Assembly (NCBI GenBank): GCA_001599755.1
Contig: BCHX01000002.1
Location: forward strand, 5,190,330 to 5,254,329
DNA: 64,000 bases
Direction: 5' to 3'
Origin: Gliomastix tumulicola
Lineage: Eukaryota; Ascomycota; Sordariomycetes; Hypocreales; Bionectriaceae
The position numbers and the translations under genes were made by a program. Below, in pieces: positions 30,886 through 40,932 of this stretch; within the stretch, counting starts at the first letter, position 1, and each line of letters opens with the position of its first letter. Below the pieces are notes generated by a model. The model was given only the letters and a program-made list of their open reading frames with translations. It was not told where the DNA came from and made no database searches.

Positions 30886-32783
30886 ATGGCGACAACCACA
30901 GGCATTCTCCTTGCGCCGGCCGTCGAAGCCAATGCCGACGGCATCGAGCCCGAGAATCAGACCAGACAGCGGGTGTCTGTCGCGTCAGCTCAGTCTCCTC
31001 CAAGTCCTCAAGAGCTCGAGGACCAGTCCCAGCGTCTCTCGTTCCCTCGCCTCATGTCTGCCTATCTCTGCCTCTGTCTCTGCTACTTCATCTCCTACCT
31101 CGACATGAACTCCGTCACCACCGCCCTGCCAACAATCTCAGAGGCGCTCGACGCTGGTCCGAGTATCACATGGGCTGGTACAGCGTACCTTCTCGGCCAG
31201 ACAGCTTGCCAGCCGGTGTATGGCCGCATCTCGGATATCACCGGCCGCAAGCCTATCCTCCTCTTCTCCGTGGCCTGCATCTTCCTCGGCGGGCTGCTCT
31301 GCGGTTTTGCACGCACGCCACTCTGGCTCTATGTCTCTCGCGCCATCAGCGGTGTCGGCGGTGGTGGCATCAGCTCTCTGGTGGCCATTATTGTCAGCGA
31401 CCTGGTTAGCATGAAGTCGAGGGGCAAGTACCAGGGCGCGGTGAGCCTTGCAATCGGCATTGGCGCTGCTTGTGGCCCATTCGTCGCTGCAGGTTTGATC
31501 CGTAAAGACCCCGCCGGCTGGAGATGGGCATTTTGGATCCCTTCCATCGCCGCCGCCGGCTGCTTTTGCCTCCTCTTCTTCGTGCTGCCTCTGAAGCCAG
31601 TCTCAGGCCACTGGAAGGAGAAGACGCGCAAGATCGACTGGCTGGGCGTTTTCACATCTATCGCCAGCATTGTCTTGGCTGTGGTAAGACGGCGAGCGTC
31701 AAGCGTGAGGAGTGGCGCTAATCTTTGTAGATGCCCATCAACTCTGGAGGCAGTCTCTGGGCGTGGGAGAGTCCGCTGACAATTGCGACGCTCACGATCG
31801 GGCTCTTCCTGGTCTTTGTCTTCATCACGATCGAGGCCTTTGTGGCCAAGATCCCGCTCATGCCTTTGCAGCTGTTCAAGCACAAGTCGGCCGGTCTTCT
31901 GTTCATCATGGGCATGCTGCACGACTTTGTGTGGCAGTCGACGAATTACTTTTTACCGCTGTACTTTCAGACAGTACGGGGATATACGCCGCTGAAGAGT
32001 GCGGTGCTCATTATGCCGTTCCTGATAGCTCAGAGTCTGGCCGGTACTGCTTCGGGGCCAGTCATGTCGAAGCTTGCTAGGTGAGTGTCTGCAAGTGATA
32101 TTCCGGATAGCTTCTCACCGGCTTAGGTACACGCCTGTCCTTCGGATCGGCTTCTTTCTATGGACACTGGGCGCCGGCCTGAACCTGGTCTTCAATCAGA
32201 ACACTTCTACGGCGGTATATGTGGTGGTGCTCGCTATTGAAGGGACTGGGGTAGGCTGGGTGCATCAGCCAGGTAAGTTTCCTCTGACCAAGCCAACTGC
32301 CAGTCCTAACACATCACAGGTCTCGTCGCGCTGCAGGCAAACTCGAAACACGACGACCGTGCCGTGGCGACCGGAACCCGCAACGTCCTCCGCTCGATCG
32401 GCGGTGTCGTCGGAGTTGCCGTCTCGACAGCTGCCCATTACGCCGCCTCAGACCGAGCGCTCCGTCGCTCCGTTCCGGACGCACTTAGAAAGCGTGTCCT
32501 GGACGGCACATGGCGGCTGGGCGAGAAGGGGACGGCCGAGTATGAGCCGACTATTCTGAGTGCACGTATGGAGGGGTTTCGAGTGGTCTTTATCATTCTG
32601 GTGCCGATGATGGTTGCGTGTCTGTTTGCGAGCTTCTTTGTGGCTGATGTCGTTCTGAAAGGGGATGCGAAGAATGAGGAGCCTGAGCAGGCACGTCGGG
32701 GGTCGGTGGCTGAGTCTCTGCGCGTTTCTATGGAGAGGTCTTTGCAGAGTGAAGTTGAGTCGGGGCGACGAGTTGGTGAGTAG
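30886..32783 (+). CDS. MFS transporter, drug:H+ antiporter type (DHA2-like, 14 TM)
   Basis: Proton-coupled efflux pump of the plasma membrane, 585 residues from four exons: 30886-31683, 31731-32080, 32127-32272 and 32320-32783. After a polar N-terminus of about 60 residues come the helices LMSAYLCLCLCYFISYLDMN and so on. Motif A appears as GRISDITGRKPILL, and the antiporter motif C region as SLAIGIGAACGPFVAAGLI. Later helices include TIATLTIGLFLVFVFITIEA and FIILVPMMVACLFASFFVA near the C-terminus, which ends in a charged tail. The helix count and length fit the 14-TM DHA2 group. It follows the FAD monooxygenase in tandem, and an inverted repeat lies between them. Likely cargo is a secondary metabolite or a foreign toxicant; the actual substrate is unknown. 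The first true ATG is used. Confidence 0.92.
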
Positions 32784-34215
32784 ATTGCAGGAGATTATAG
32801 GATGTGAGAAGGACATGCAGCTACGTAGTCAGAAGGTGTCAAGACTAGGTCTTGGAATGAAGTGAGAAACGCACAGAAGTAATAAAGCGGTTGATAAATA
32901 GAAGCTTGAGTTGAGAGGAGTTTCATACAGCGAATAACACTGCATTGGCTAGTTAATTCTAGCAGCACATTGATGAGACGTTACTTTATGAAGCTATTCC
33001 CAGGTGAAACAGCCTCTAAGGAGGACTACCATATTGCGAACTTCAGCCCATGAAGTAAGAGCACCATGACAGTATGATTGGACCCATAGAAGCTTGTCGG
33101 AGGTAAGGACTCACATGGGCTCTGGTTAAAGTGGTATAAAGCGACAGAAAGCGTTGAAGAGTGTGACAAAGCAGCAGGGGATGGTGAATTCGACGATGAC
33201 GCAGGAAAGCTGACATAATAGTAAAGACAGCCCAATGACAGCAACTCCCTCCCAGGACCACTCCTTGCTAGCCCTTCGGACAGCCAATTGGATGCTGTTG
33301 CAGAGCTCCCATTCTCTTAAGAAGAGACTGTCCCCTTTGAATCACAAGTCGACTCATTATCGCACCTCAAATACCATCATCATCAACGACCTCGTTGTTC
33401 TCGGATATGGCTCTTTTTGACACCTTTGTCCGTTTCAGCGCGGGTAAAACCGGAAAAACAGAGATCACATGCGACGCTGCCTAATGCGCTAACCGTTTCC
33501 GTCATGGCCGCCTGAGGCTTGCAGTTTCCCAATGGTGACGTCCTCCCCGCAATGTGACCCCGGCTTGGCAGGTACCTGACCTCTGCGGCGACTGCACCCG
33601 TCAGGCCAGGTACCTCTGCCACCTGCTCCCCGAGTTTTGGTCCCAGTCGGGTTAGCAGCACCAATAGCTCCGCCCCTTCACTGGATAAAATCCCCTGTAG
33701 CCCCTCACTCGGCGCTGGCGGTCCACTGGAGAGACCCACCTGCTCAGCGCTACAGCCACTGTAAGCTCCCCTCACACACGATCCCGTCTCTTCTCCTCAT
33801 CTGTTGGTGCGTGTCCAACTTGGACTCTTTCTTCTCTTTCTCTCCTTCCATCATCTCCTATTGTTGACCTGGCAGCTCGGGAAACTCCTCTTGTCGCTTA
33901 CTCCCTACGACCCAAACTCAGGAACCGACACGGCAGCGATTGCTTGATCAATCACGCCCCTCGCGACTGCAAGACGGGGACGCTGGATGATTGCCGCTGC
34001 TTCTCCCATCACTGCCTCGGTGAGCAGATAGACCCTCTCCATCTCGTACGTGCTTCCCTACCCTTTCTCCCATAGCCTGCACTCACGGCCTCCTCCCATG
34101 GTATTCTTCCCCCTCCAAATAGCATACAAGCTGACTCCCCTCCAGTGACCCTTGGATCCCTCTGCGTCATTTCACCTACCACCACCAAAGTCCCATCTCC
34201 CCCTGTCCGCCCACC
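32784..34215. other. Spacer and long leader of the repeat-protein gene
   Basis: 1.4 kb without a supported gene. The 3' part from about 33760 is CT-rich, like a leader. It contains a possible 5'-UTR intron, GGTGAGCA donor at 34020 to CTCCAG at 34145. The intron is suggested by splice motifs only. Confidence 0.45.
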
Positions 34216-37200
34216 ATGCTCACGACGACGTCACGCACGACGCGCGCCCGGGCGTGCTCCCTCCCGACCTCACATCCCCTCGCCCGCCCCTCGGTCCACC
34301 AATGCCGAGGTTTCCGCTTCGGACCGTGGGGCTCGGCCGACCAGGACCCGGACCTGCACAGGGACGCCCGCAAGCGCCACCGCACCATCCGCTACCGGTA
34401 TATCGAGTCGCTGAACCGGCGGCTGTCGTGGGATAACCAGGCCGGGCTCGAGGACACCAAGGCGGCGCTGAAGAAGGCCATGTCGGATGTCATTCGGTCG
34501 GCGACGGCCGGCGACGGGACGCGGGTCGCCCATGTCAAGGACGTGGGCAATGCGAAGCCGGATGACTTTGCTGGTATCCGTCCCGGGCGGAATATCGAGG
34601 ATGTCGAGAGGGACGCACTCGACCATCTCTTCCGCTCCAACAAAGACGAAGCCGGCGACGCACCGATCAAGACGCCTCTCAAGAACATCAGAAAGTACCT
34701 GAAGACACAACGCACGCCGCGGGACGTCTCGCCGGGGGAGGTCCTGCGCGCTACGGCCGCCGTTGACGAACCCGACTCCATCATCGATCCCATTACAAAC
34801 AGGAGAGTCCCGCGAGACACCTCGTTCACCCCGAAGACAGAGGATGTCGATGTCCACACAAACCCAGCTCGGCAGAGCGAGGACGACTTCCCGGACGATG
34901 CCCACAAATATGGGCCTGTCCAGTGGAACGAACCGGACGGACTGCCGGAGCAGAGCCCCGAGGAGCAGTCAAAGAAGTACAACGATCTGTCCAAGTATCG
35001 CGCGCCAGAGCAGTCCACAGACAGTGCCGAGAAGCCCCAGTACGACGATCTTGGTGACTACAAGCCCGTCAAGTGGAACGAGCCGGATGGTCTCCAGAAG
35101 CCCACGGCCGAAGAGGAATCCAAGAACTACGACGATCTTGACAAGTATAAGCCGACCAAGTACGACGATCCGAACGCGCCGAGAAAGCTCACTCCGGAAG
35201 AGGAGTCGAAGAAGTACAAGGACCTCAAGAACTACAAGGCCTCGACGTGGAACGAGCCCGATGGACTCCAGGAGCCAACACCCGAGGAGCTCTCCAAGAA
35301 CTACAACGATCTCGATAAGTACGAGGGTGCCGTTCGATGGAACGAGCCAGACGGGCTGCAGCAGAAGACTCCCGAGGAACTCAGCAAGAATTACGATGAT
35401 CTCGACAAGTACGGCGCCGTGCGGTGGAACGAGCCGGACGGATTGCAGCAGCAGACCCCAGAGGAGCTGTCCAAGAACTACAACGACCTTGGCAAGTACG
35501 AAGCTGTCCGATGGAACGAGCCCGATGGCCTGCAGGAGCCAACTGCCGAGGAGCTGAGCAAGAACTACAACGACCTCGATAAGTACGGCCCGGTCCGGTG
35601 GAACGAGCCTGACGGTCTTCAGAAGGAGACGCCCGAGGAGGCTTCCAAGCACTACACCGATCTCGGCGAATACAAGCCTGTGGTCTGGAACGAGCCTGAT
35701 GGCCTGCGCAAGCTGACCCCAGAAGAGCTCTCCAAGGAGTACGAGGATCTGCAAGCGTACGACGGGCCACGCGTTGCCAGCAGCTCAGTGCTGCAGGCTT
35801 ACGCCAAGAGCCAGCTGGACACCACACCCAAGGGTCAGGTCCTCCCGCCCAAGGTTGAGGTTGCTGCAGCTGAGGACCCTGGCAAGGAGTATAACGATCT
35901 CGATAAGTACGGTCCAGTTCGATGGAACGAGCCGGATGGCCTCCAGAAACCCACTCCCGAGGAGCTGTCCAAGAATTATGACGATCTCCACCTCTATGGA
36001 GCAGTCCGATGGAATGAGCCCGACGGCCTGCGCATCCCAACAGCCGAAGAGGAGTCTAAGGCGTACAAGGACGTTCACCTGTACTCAGCCGCCAGCCCTG
36101 AAGCCCCGAGCAGAGTCCACCCTGAGGAGGCGTCCAAGGCCTACACGGACCTGGGCTCGTACGGTCCCGTTCGGTGGAATGAGCCCGATGGCCTGCGCAA
36201 GTTGACTCCAGAGGAGCAGTCCAAGGCATACGGCGACCTGCCTGCGTACGCGGCCAGCAGAGAAGCCAGTGCCAGGAGACATCCCGAGGAGGCCTCGAAG
36301 GAGTACCAGGACCTGGACAAGTACGCCAAGTTCGAGAACAACGCCGCCATCACCCGCGTGCACCCCGAGGAAGCGTCCAAGCAGTATGAAGACCTCGACA
36401 AGTACGAGCCGCAGAGCTTCGACTCACCCAGTGAGCCTTATGCCACAACCGCATCGCTCGAAGGAACGGTGAAGCAGTACGATGATCTCGCCAGGTATGA
36501 CCCCCAGCAGTTTGACTCCGCAAGCACCTCGTACCCCGTCCACCCGGAACAGGCCACCAAGGACTACACGGACCTTGACCGCTATGCCGCCGCCGAGGAA
36601 CACGCGCCATATGGATCGTCGGGGACAGTCTATACTCCTTCCCGCGATCCAAGGCCCTCCACGGAGTTTACCCATTATGGCACGTTGGAGAAGGGCAAGG
36701 ACGAGACAGGCACTCTAGACCGCCTGACAGCGCGTGAGGTCCGCGCTGACGTTCAAAAGGAAAAGAAAGATCAAGGTCGTCTTGAGGAGGCGAAAGTAGA
36801 GCACGAGAAGTCCTGGGACGCGGCGTCGGAGGATGCTCAGAACTCTCTGAAGCAGGCCAAGTCCAGTTCCGCGCAGTCGTTCACCGGCAACTACGCGCGG
36901 GACTTCCCAGAAGACTTCTCGGCGTCTTGGAGCACGGAAAACTCGCCGTCGAAGAAGACATTGTTTCCGGACAGTCAAGCATCCGACGCTCTGTCATCGC
37001 CGTTGCCAGGCATCGACGCATCGGCAAAGGATGCCGAGTTGAGCTCCATGGACGAGAGCTTTCCGAGCCCAAAGCTAGAGTCGGCCCTCGACCGACATGT
37101 TAGTGGACAGAGCACGCTGCGCAGGCGGAAGTTTGACGCCGATCCCTATTCGACAGCACCGCAGGGTCTCGAGACCAGCTACGAGCAAGAGTGTGCCGGA

Positions 37201-37947
37201 GCATCGACGTGGCCGACCACGGTGAAGCACTACGGAGCTTCGTCGGGACAGGGCTCGGGCAACGGATCTGAAGCAGCTGTTTCTGAGGCGCCCAAGGTGT
37301 ACAAGGTCCTGGCGTACGACTGGAAGGTGGATGCTGTTCGCGTGGCCGAGACGTCCTCAGTCGTGGACAGCGACACGCCGCCGCTCACCCCTGCCGAAGT
37401 CATCACCCGACTGTCCAATCCCTCCAAGTTCTTCCCATACTTTGCACCTCTCGAGAGCCAGGGCTACGAGATCGTCTCCGGGACCGGCGACGTCCTCGTG
37501 TTCCATCGCGTCCGCGAGCCCTCGGCTTCTCCCCTCCCGCTTCCCCCGACTGTTTCCACTGCGCCCACTGAAGCCACTGACTCGGCTATTCCCAAACCGG
37601 CGGCTGTCAACCCAATCGATATGATGGGCAAGCCACCCATCACAGGCAACTTTGCTAGCCCGACCGGCTTCGTTAACTACGACAACGTGACGGAGCGAGC
37701 TCACAAGCCCGCGCCGCCGTTCCTTTGGGAGAACGAGACCTCGCCGCTCCACGGCAGGCCTACAGTCGCCACAAAATCTCCTCACCAGCGGAATAGTGGG
37801 CGTTACCGCGCACGGCAGGACGGTCAAGCCCCTAGGGAGAAGGGCAAGTTCAAGTTTCTGGTCAAGGTGACTGCGGCGTCGGTTGTCAGCTTGTACGGCA
37901 TCGGTTTGGTGTTGAACTGGTTGGAGAAGGTCCCCAGCCGCCCCTGA
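34216..37947 (+). CDS. Large WNEPDGL-repeat protein with mitochondrial-type leader and C-terminal membrane anchor
   Basis: A single exon of 1243 residues; ATG 34216 has a CCACC context. The first 35 residues are Arg/Ser/Thr-rich without acidic residues and end with CRGFRFG, a typical mitochondrial presequence. Residues about 230-793 are a long tandem array: eleven copies of a unit of about 29 residues built around WNEPDGL, T/A-x-EE-x-SK-x-Y-x-DL and a closing Y, followed by five degenerate copies keeping only the SK-x-Y-x-DL part. The array is highly charged and probably extended. A conserved-looking globular domain follows at about 1027-1110 (KVYKVLAYDWKVDAVRV, TPAEVITRLSNPSKFFPYFAPL, GDVLVFHRVRE). 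The end has one membrane helix (FLVKVTAASVVSLYGIGLVLNWL). I recognise the C-terminal domain as widespread in Pezizomycotina but know no function. A membrane-anchored, repeat-bearing mitochondrial protein is inferred. Confidence 0.85.
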   Translation: MLTTTSRTTRARACSLPTSHPLARPSVHQCRGFRFGPWGSADQDPDLHRDARKRHRTIRYRYIESLNRRLSWDNQAGLEDTKAALKKAMSDVIRSATAGDGTRVAHVKDVGNAKPDDFAGIRPGRNIEDVERDALDHLFRSNKDEAGDAPIKTPLKNIRKYLKTQRTPRDVSPGEVLRATAAVDEPDSIIDPITNRRVPRDTSFTPKTEDVDVHTNPARQSEDDFPDDAHKYGPVQWNEPDGLPEQSPEEQSKKYNDLSKYRAPEQSTDSAEKPQYDDLGDYKPVKWNEPDGLQKPTAEEESKNYDDLDKYKPTKYDDPNAPRKLTPEEESKKYKDLKNYKASTWNEPDGLQEPTPEELSKNYNDLDKYEGAVRWNEPDGLQQKTPEELSKNYDDLDKYGAVRWNEPDGLQQQTPEELSKNYNDLGKYEAVRWNEPDGLQEPTAEELSKNYNDLDKYGPVRWNEPDGLQKETPEEASKHYTDLGEYKPVVWNEPDGLRKLTPEELSKEYEDLQAYDGPRVASSSVLQAYAKSQLDTTPKGQVLPPKVEVAAAEDPGKEYNDLDKYGPVRWNEPDGLQKPTPEELSKNYDDLHLYGAVRWNEPDGLRIPTAEEESKAYKDVHLYSAASPEAPSRVHPEEASKAYTDLGSYGPVRWNEPDGLRKLTPEEQSKAYGDLPAYAASREASARRHPEEASKEYQDLDKYAKFENNAAITRVHPEEASKQYEDLDKYEPQSFDSPSEPYATTASLEGTVKQYDDLARYDPQQFDSASTSYPVHPEQATKDYTDLDRYAAAEEHAPYGSSGTVYTPSRDPRPSTEFTHYGTLEKGKDETGTLDRLTAREVRADVQKEKKDQGRLEEAKVEHEKSWDAASEDAQNSLKQAKSSSAQSFTGNYARDFPEDFSASWSTENSPSKKTLFPDSQASDALSSPLPGIDASAKDAELSSMDESFPSPKLESALDRHVSGQSTLRRRKFDADPYSTAPQGLETSYEQECAGASTWPTTVKHYGASSGQGSGNGSEAAVSEAPKVYKVLAYDWKVDAVRVAETSSVVDSDTPPLTPAEVITRLSNPSKFFPYFAPLESQGYEIVSGTGDVLVFHRVREPSASPLPLPPTVSTAPTEATDSAIPKPAAVNPIDMMGKPPITGNFASPTGFVNYDNVTERAHKPAPPFLWENETSPLHGRPTVATKSPHQRNSGRYRARQDGQAPREKGKFKFLVKVTAASVVSLYGIGLVLNWLEKVPSRP
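34912..36595 (+). repeat. In-frame array of about 87-bp coding repeats (WNEPDGL units)
   Basis: Eleven WNEPDGL-containing units plus several degenerate SK-x-Y-x-DL units. Typical period is 29 codons (87 bp). Copies in the middle (about 35310-35650) are most alike, e.g. WNEPDGLQQKTPEELSKNY and WNEPDGLQQQTPEELSKNY, suggesting recent unit duplication; the ends are diverged. Confidence 0.9.
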
Positions 37948-39214
37948 TTGTGTGGGCGTCTTCTTTTATGCGTTGTTCTTTCGGGCCAAGACATCTGGTC
38001 TCTCGAGAATGTGGTCTTCCTTTCGGCTTGGCGTCAAACGGTCCCTCGCTTTCTATGTTGATTTCCTTGCGTTAGCCACTATGCTGGCATGGCCCCTTAT
38101 AGTTACCGGCAAGCGATATTCATTTTCCTTTCTGGCATTTCCATAGCGCTGGATAGGACCAGGCGTTTCCTGTTATTCTTATCGCGCCTCGGTCGTTTTC
38201 CGATATCAAGTATTCGCAGCAGTTTTCTTTTTTATCTTTCTTGTAGGAGTCGACGACGTCTTATCTCAATTGACTCACAGCCTGCTCAGCTTATGATTTT
38301 TTGCTCTCTCGCATGGTGATATGATCTGAAGGTGTCATGTAACGACCGTATTGGCGTGATGTGAGGGTAAATTGTCGTGTTCGGCTGGCGAAAGCGTGAT
38401 GTATGTAGGGTACGTGCCCCTGGACTGCCTCACTGGCTCCTGGGTAAAGCGCCGTCAGATTCTCTAGAATGCGTCAATGCAGGCTGCGTCTCAGCTCGCG
38501 AAGAAATACAACCATCTTCAAGCAGGGTATTGGTCAGTAAAAGCAAATACCACGCTCACCGCTCGCTCAATATCAGAACAAAATGCATGTCTTCATTCGT
38601 CGCCAAAAAACCAAACCAATCTAGATCCCGTGCCTGTACGCGTCGGCGCACGCGCAGGGGAAAACGCCTAAAACTCCTCGGCTGTGACGATACCATCGTC
38701 CTGACGAAGAAAGAGGAAGAAGAAAAAAGACAAAAATCAACATGCCAGATAATACATCATCGCCCAAAGAGACCGGCCGAGCAAGACAGATGCAGAAGAG
38801 AAGTGAAGCTCGTCGTGATCGTGGATCTCGTCCGCTCCTTCCTCAGTTCCGTCCTTGCTCTTGCCTTCCGTCACCGACTCGCTCCTTCCTCCTCAAACCG
38901 TTCACGTGCCCTTGCCCTTTTTTCCCACGAACCCAGAATGACGACAGACGAGCTGCAAATAGCAGACTCGTCGAAACAACCATCTATCCTCCAACACCTC
39001 TCTCATCCTCTGACAAGCCGGCTGATATACAGACTGGCTGACAATCAGGCGCTCTCGCGGCGGAAAGAAAACATTATCGACATCGCGAAGGGGGTATATA
39101 GCACATCGCTGTGCTCCTTCGCGATCCTCTCTTCTGTCCTCATTACACACTCGACGGCTCGAGCAACGCGATCCGTAACAACTTCCTCACAATCAGAAGC
39201 ACCGATACAACAGA
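37948..39214. other. Convergent spacer
   Basis: 1.3 kb between two convergent genes. Open stretches around 38377-39228 have no family resemblance, and the sequence is A/T- and A/G-rich in patches. No RNA gene recognised. Confidence 0.5.
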
Positions 39215-40932
39215 TCAAGGCGTCTTAGGTCGCTTCCAATAATATTGCTGGCGACGCGTTAGTACCAGCGCAAACTGGGTGAAGGAGTCAATTGGCTTAC
39301 CTTGTGCTGTTTTCTGCAGCTCCGAAGACCAGGCTTCCGCATGCCATCGACCACGACCGCCCGACGGTGCTCGTCGTCGTCCTTCTCGGGGATGTAGTAG
39401 TACTCGCTCTCGAGCGCCTTGCCGGAGGCGTCCTTGCCCTGGCGGGAAATAATGCCAATGGCGGGGGTGGCCTCGATGGTGACGCGAAGGACCTCCTTTG
39501 ACAGATCCAGCTTCGCCTCGGCGGGCAGGTTCTGCATGATAGTCGAGAGGGGAGTGGATGACAGGCGAGACCAGGCCAGCTGGTTGATAACGTGGTTGGC
39601 AATGACAGGATCGATCTTAATGTCGGGCAGCTCGGCGGCTTCCTCCTCTTCAATCACCGGCTTCGTCTCCTCCTCTTTAACTGACACCTCTGACACGACG
39701 ACCTCGGCGTCCTCCATGACGGCACTCAACGACTCGGGCGTGACGTTCTCCTTGCTCGACTTTGGCTTTCTCGGGTGGGCATGAGGAGACTTGCCTGCTC
39801 GCGGAGACTGAGCCATAATAGAAGCAAGGCGGCCAGAAAGGTTAGCGCCGTAAGGACCGAACGAATGCACGACAGGGTCGTTCTCCTCATCAGGGTCGTC
39901 CTCCGGCTCGCTGAGATCGCTGCTGGAGAAGCTGGCAGTGACGTCGGTACGCATGCTAGCATTGGGATCGAGAGGCTTAGCTTCGGGCAGCTCCGGCTCT
40001 TCGGTGTCCTCATAGATCTGGATGCTTGGCTCGTCGTCACCAGGGCTCGGAAACAGGGCCTGCAGGCGCTGGGAGCTGCCGGGATGGGCCGGTGTCGGGC
40101 TCTCGGGGGACTGGATGCGAGTGTTTCTTCGAAGAGGCGACGACTGCAGACTGACGGAGCCACGGCCTTGCGTCCGGCGGGGAGAGTCGTCCCAGCTGGA
40201 GTCGGACAAGTTGGCCAACGCGTCGGACGTACGCTTCGGCCACTGGATCATGACTCTGGCGTCCTGAACATCAATCATGATATCGGAACCTTCCGTCTCA
40301 CTTGTGAAGCTGTCCTCCTTGAAGAGCTCCCAGGTCTTGCCCTGGCAATGCAGCTTCAGCCCGTTCCACCCGTTGCAGATGATCTCAATCTTGTTCGGCT
40401 CGAGGGGGTTCGCGGCGGGAATGTAGCGGGCTTTGACGTGGACTCTTGACACGAGGCGGTTGGCTGAAAGCTGGTAGTGCGAAGAGTTGGAAGAACGCCC
40501 CATCATCAGGACCTCGCCGTTCTCTCGCAGCTCAACGCTGGCCACGGTGCCGAGCGGAGCACGTTCGGACTGGGATCTCGCAAGCCCTGGTCTCTGCGGC
40601 GGGGAGCTAGACATGATGCCTGTGCTGGAGGTCGGAACCGGCGTGGGAAGCTGGCGGCGGCCCAATCGGGCCTGACGATCGTCATCGGAGTTGTTGGCCG
40701 TGTTCTGGCGCTTGAAAGGGTTCAATGCCCGGGGGAGCATGGGCGATGACGGCTCGAATGCGGGCAGCAGAGCGGCTGCAGCCGATCTCTTCACGCCGGC
40801 AGTGCTGGAAGATGCCGGCAGCAGGCCATTCGAGTGCCGAGGCGTGTTGTTAATCGACTTTGGAGGGGGAAGTTCAGGCTCTAGTGCAGCAACACCATCC
40901 CGAGGGCGCGGCAGCGGCGAGTCTTCGGCCAT
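39215..40932 (-). CDS. FHA-domain protein, Tos4/Plm2-like
   Basis: Probable chromatin-linked phosphopeptide-binding protein, 554 residues from two exons (40932-39301 and 39247-39215). The first true ATG is at 40932. Residues 1-120 are Ser/Pro-rich and likely disordered. The FHA domain starts near 125: GTVASVELRENGEVLMMGRS, then RLVSRVHVKARYI (the Ser and His of the phosphothreonine pocket) and NGLKLHCQGKTWEL. A long acidic linker follows. The C-terminal block (about 440-554) has TIEATPAIGIISRQGKDASG and ESEYYYIPEKDDDEHRRAVV, and the short last exon adds the final residues QYYWKRPKTP that complete it. In yeast, the related Tos4 and Plm2 act with histone deacetylases in the G1/S and DNA-damage programmes; the same role here is inference. 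The 53-bp intron is essential: without it the frame ends after a few wrong residues. Confidence 0.85.

Noticed and set aside
38377..39228. 283-codon plus-strand frame between convergent genes
   Set aside because: Ser/Arg/Thr-rich mixture without domain or conserved pattern and with poor start context.
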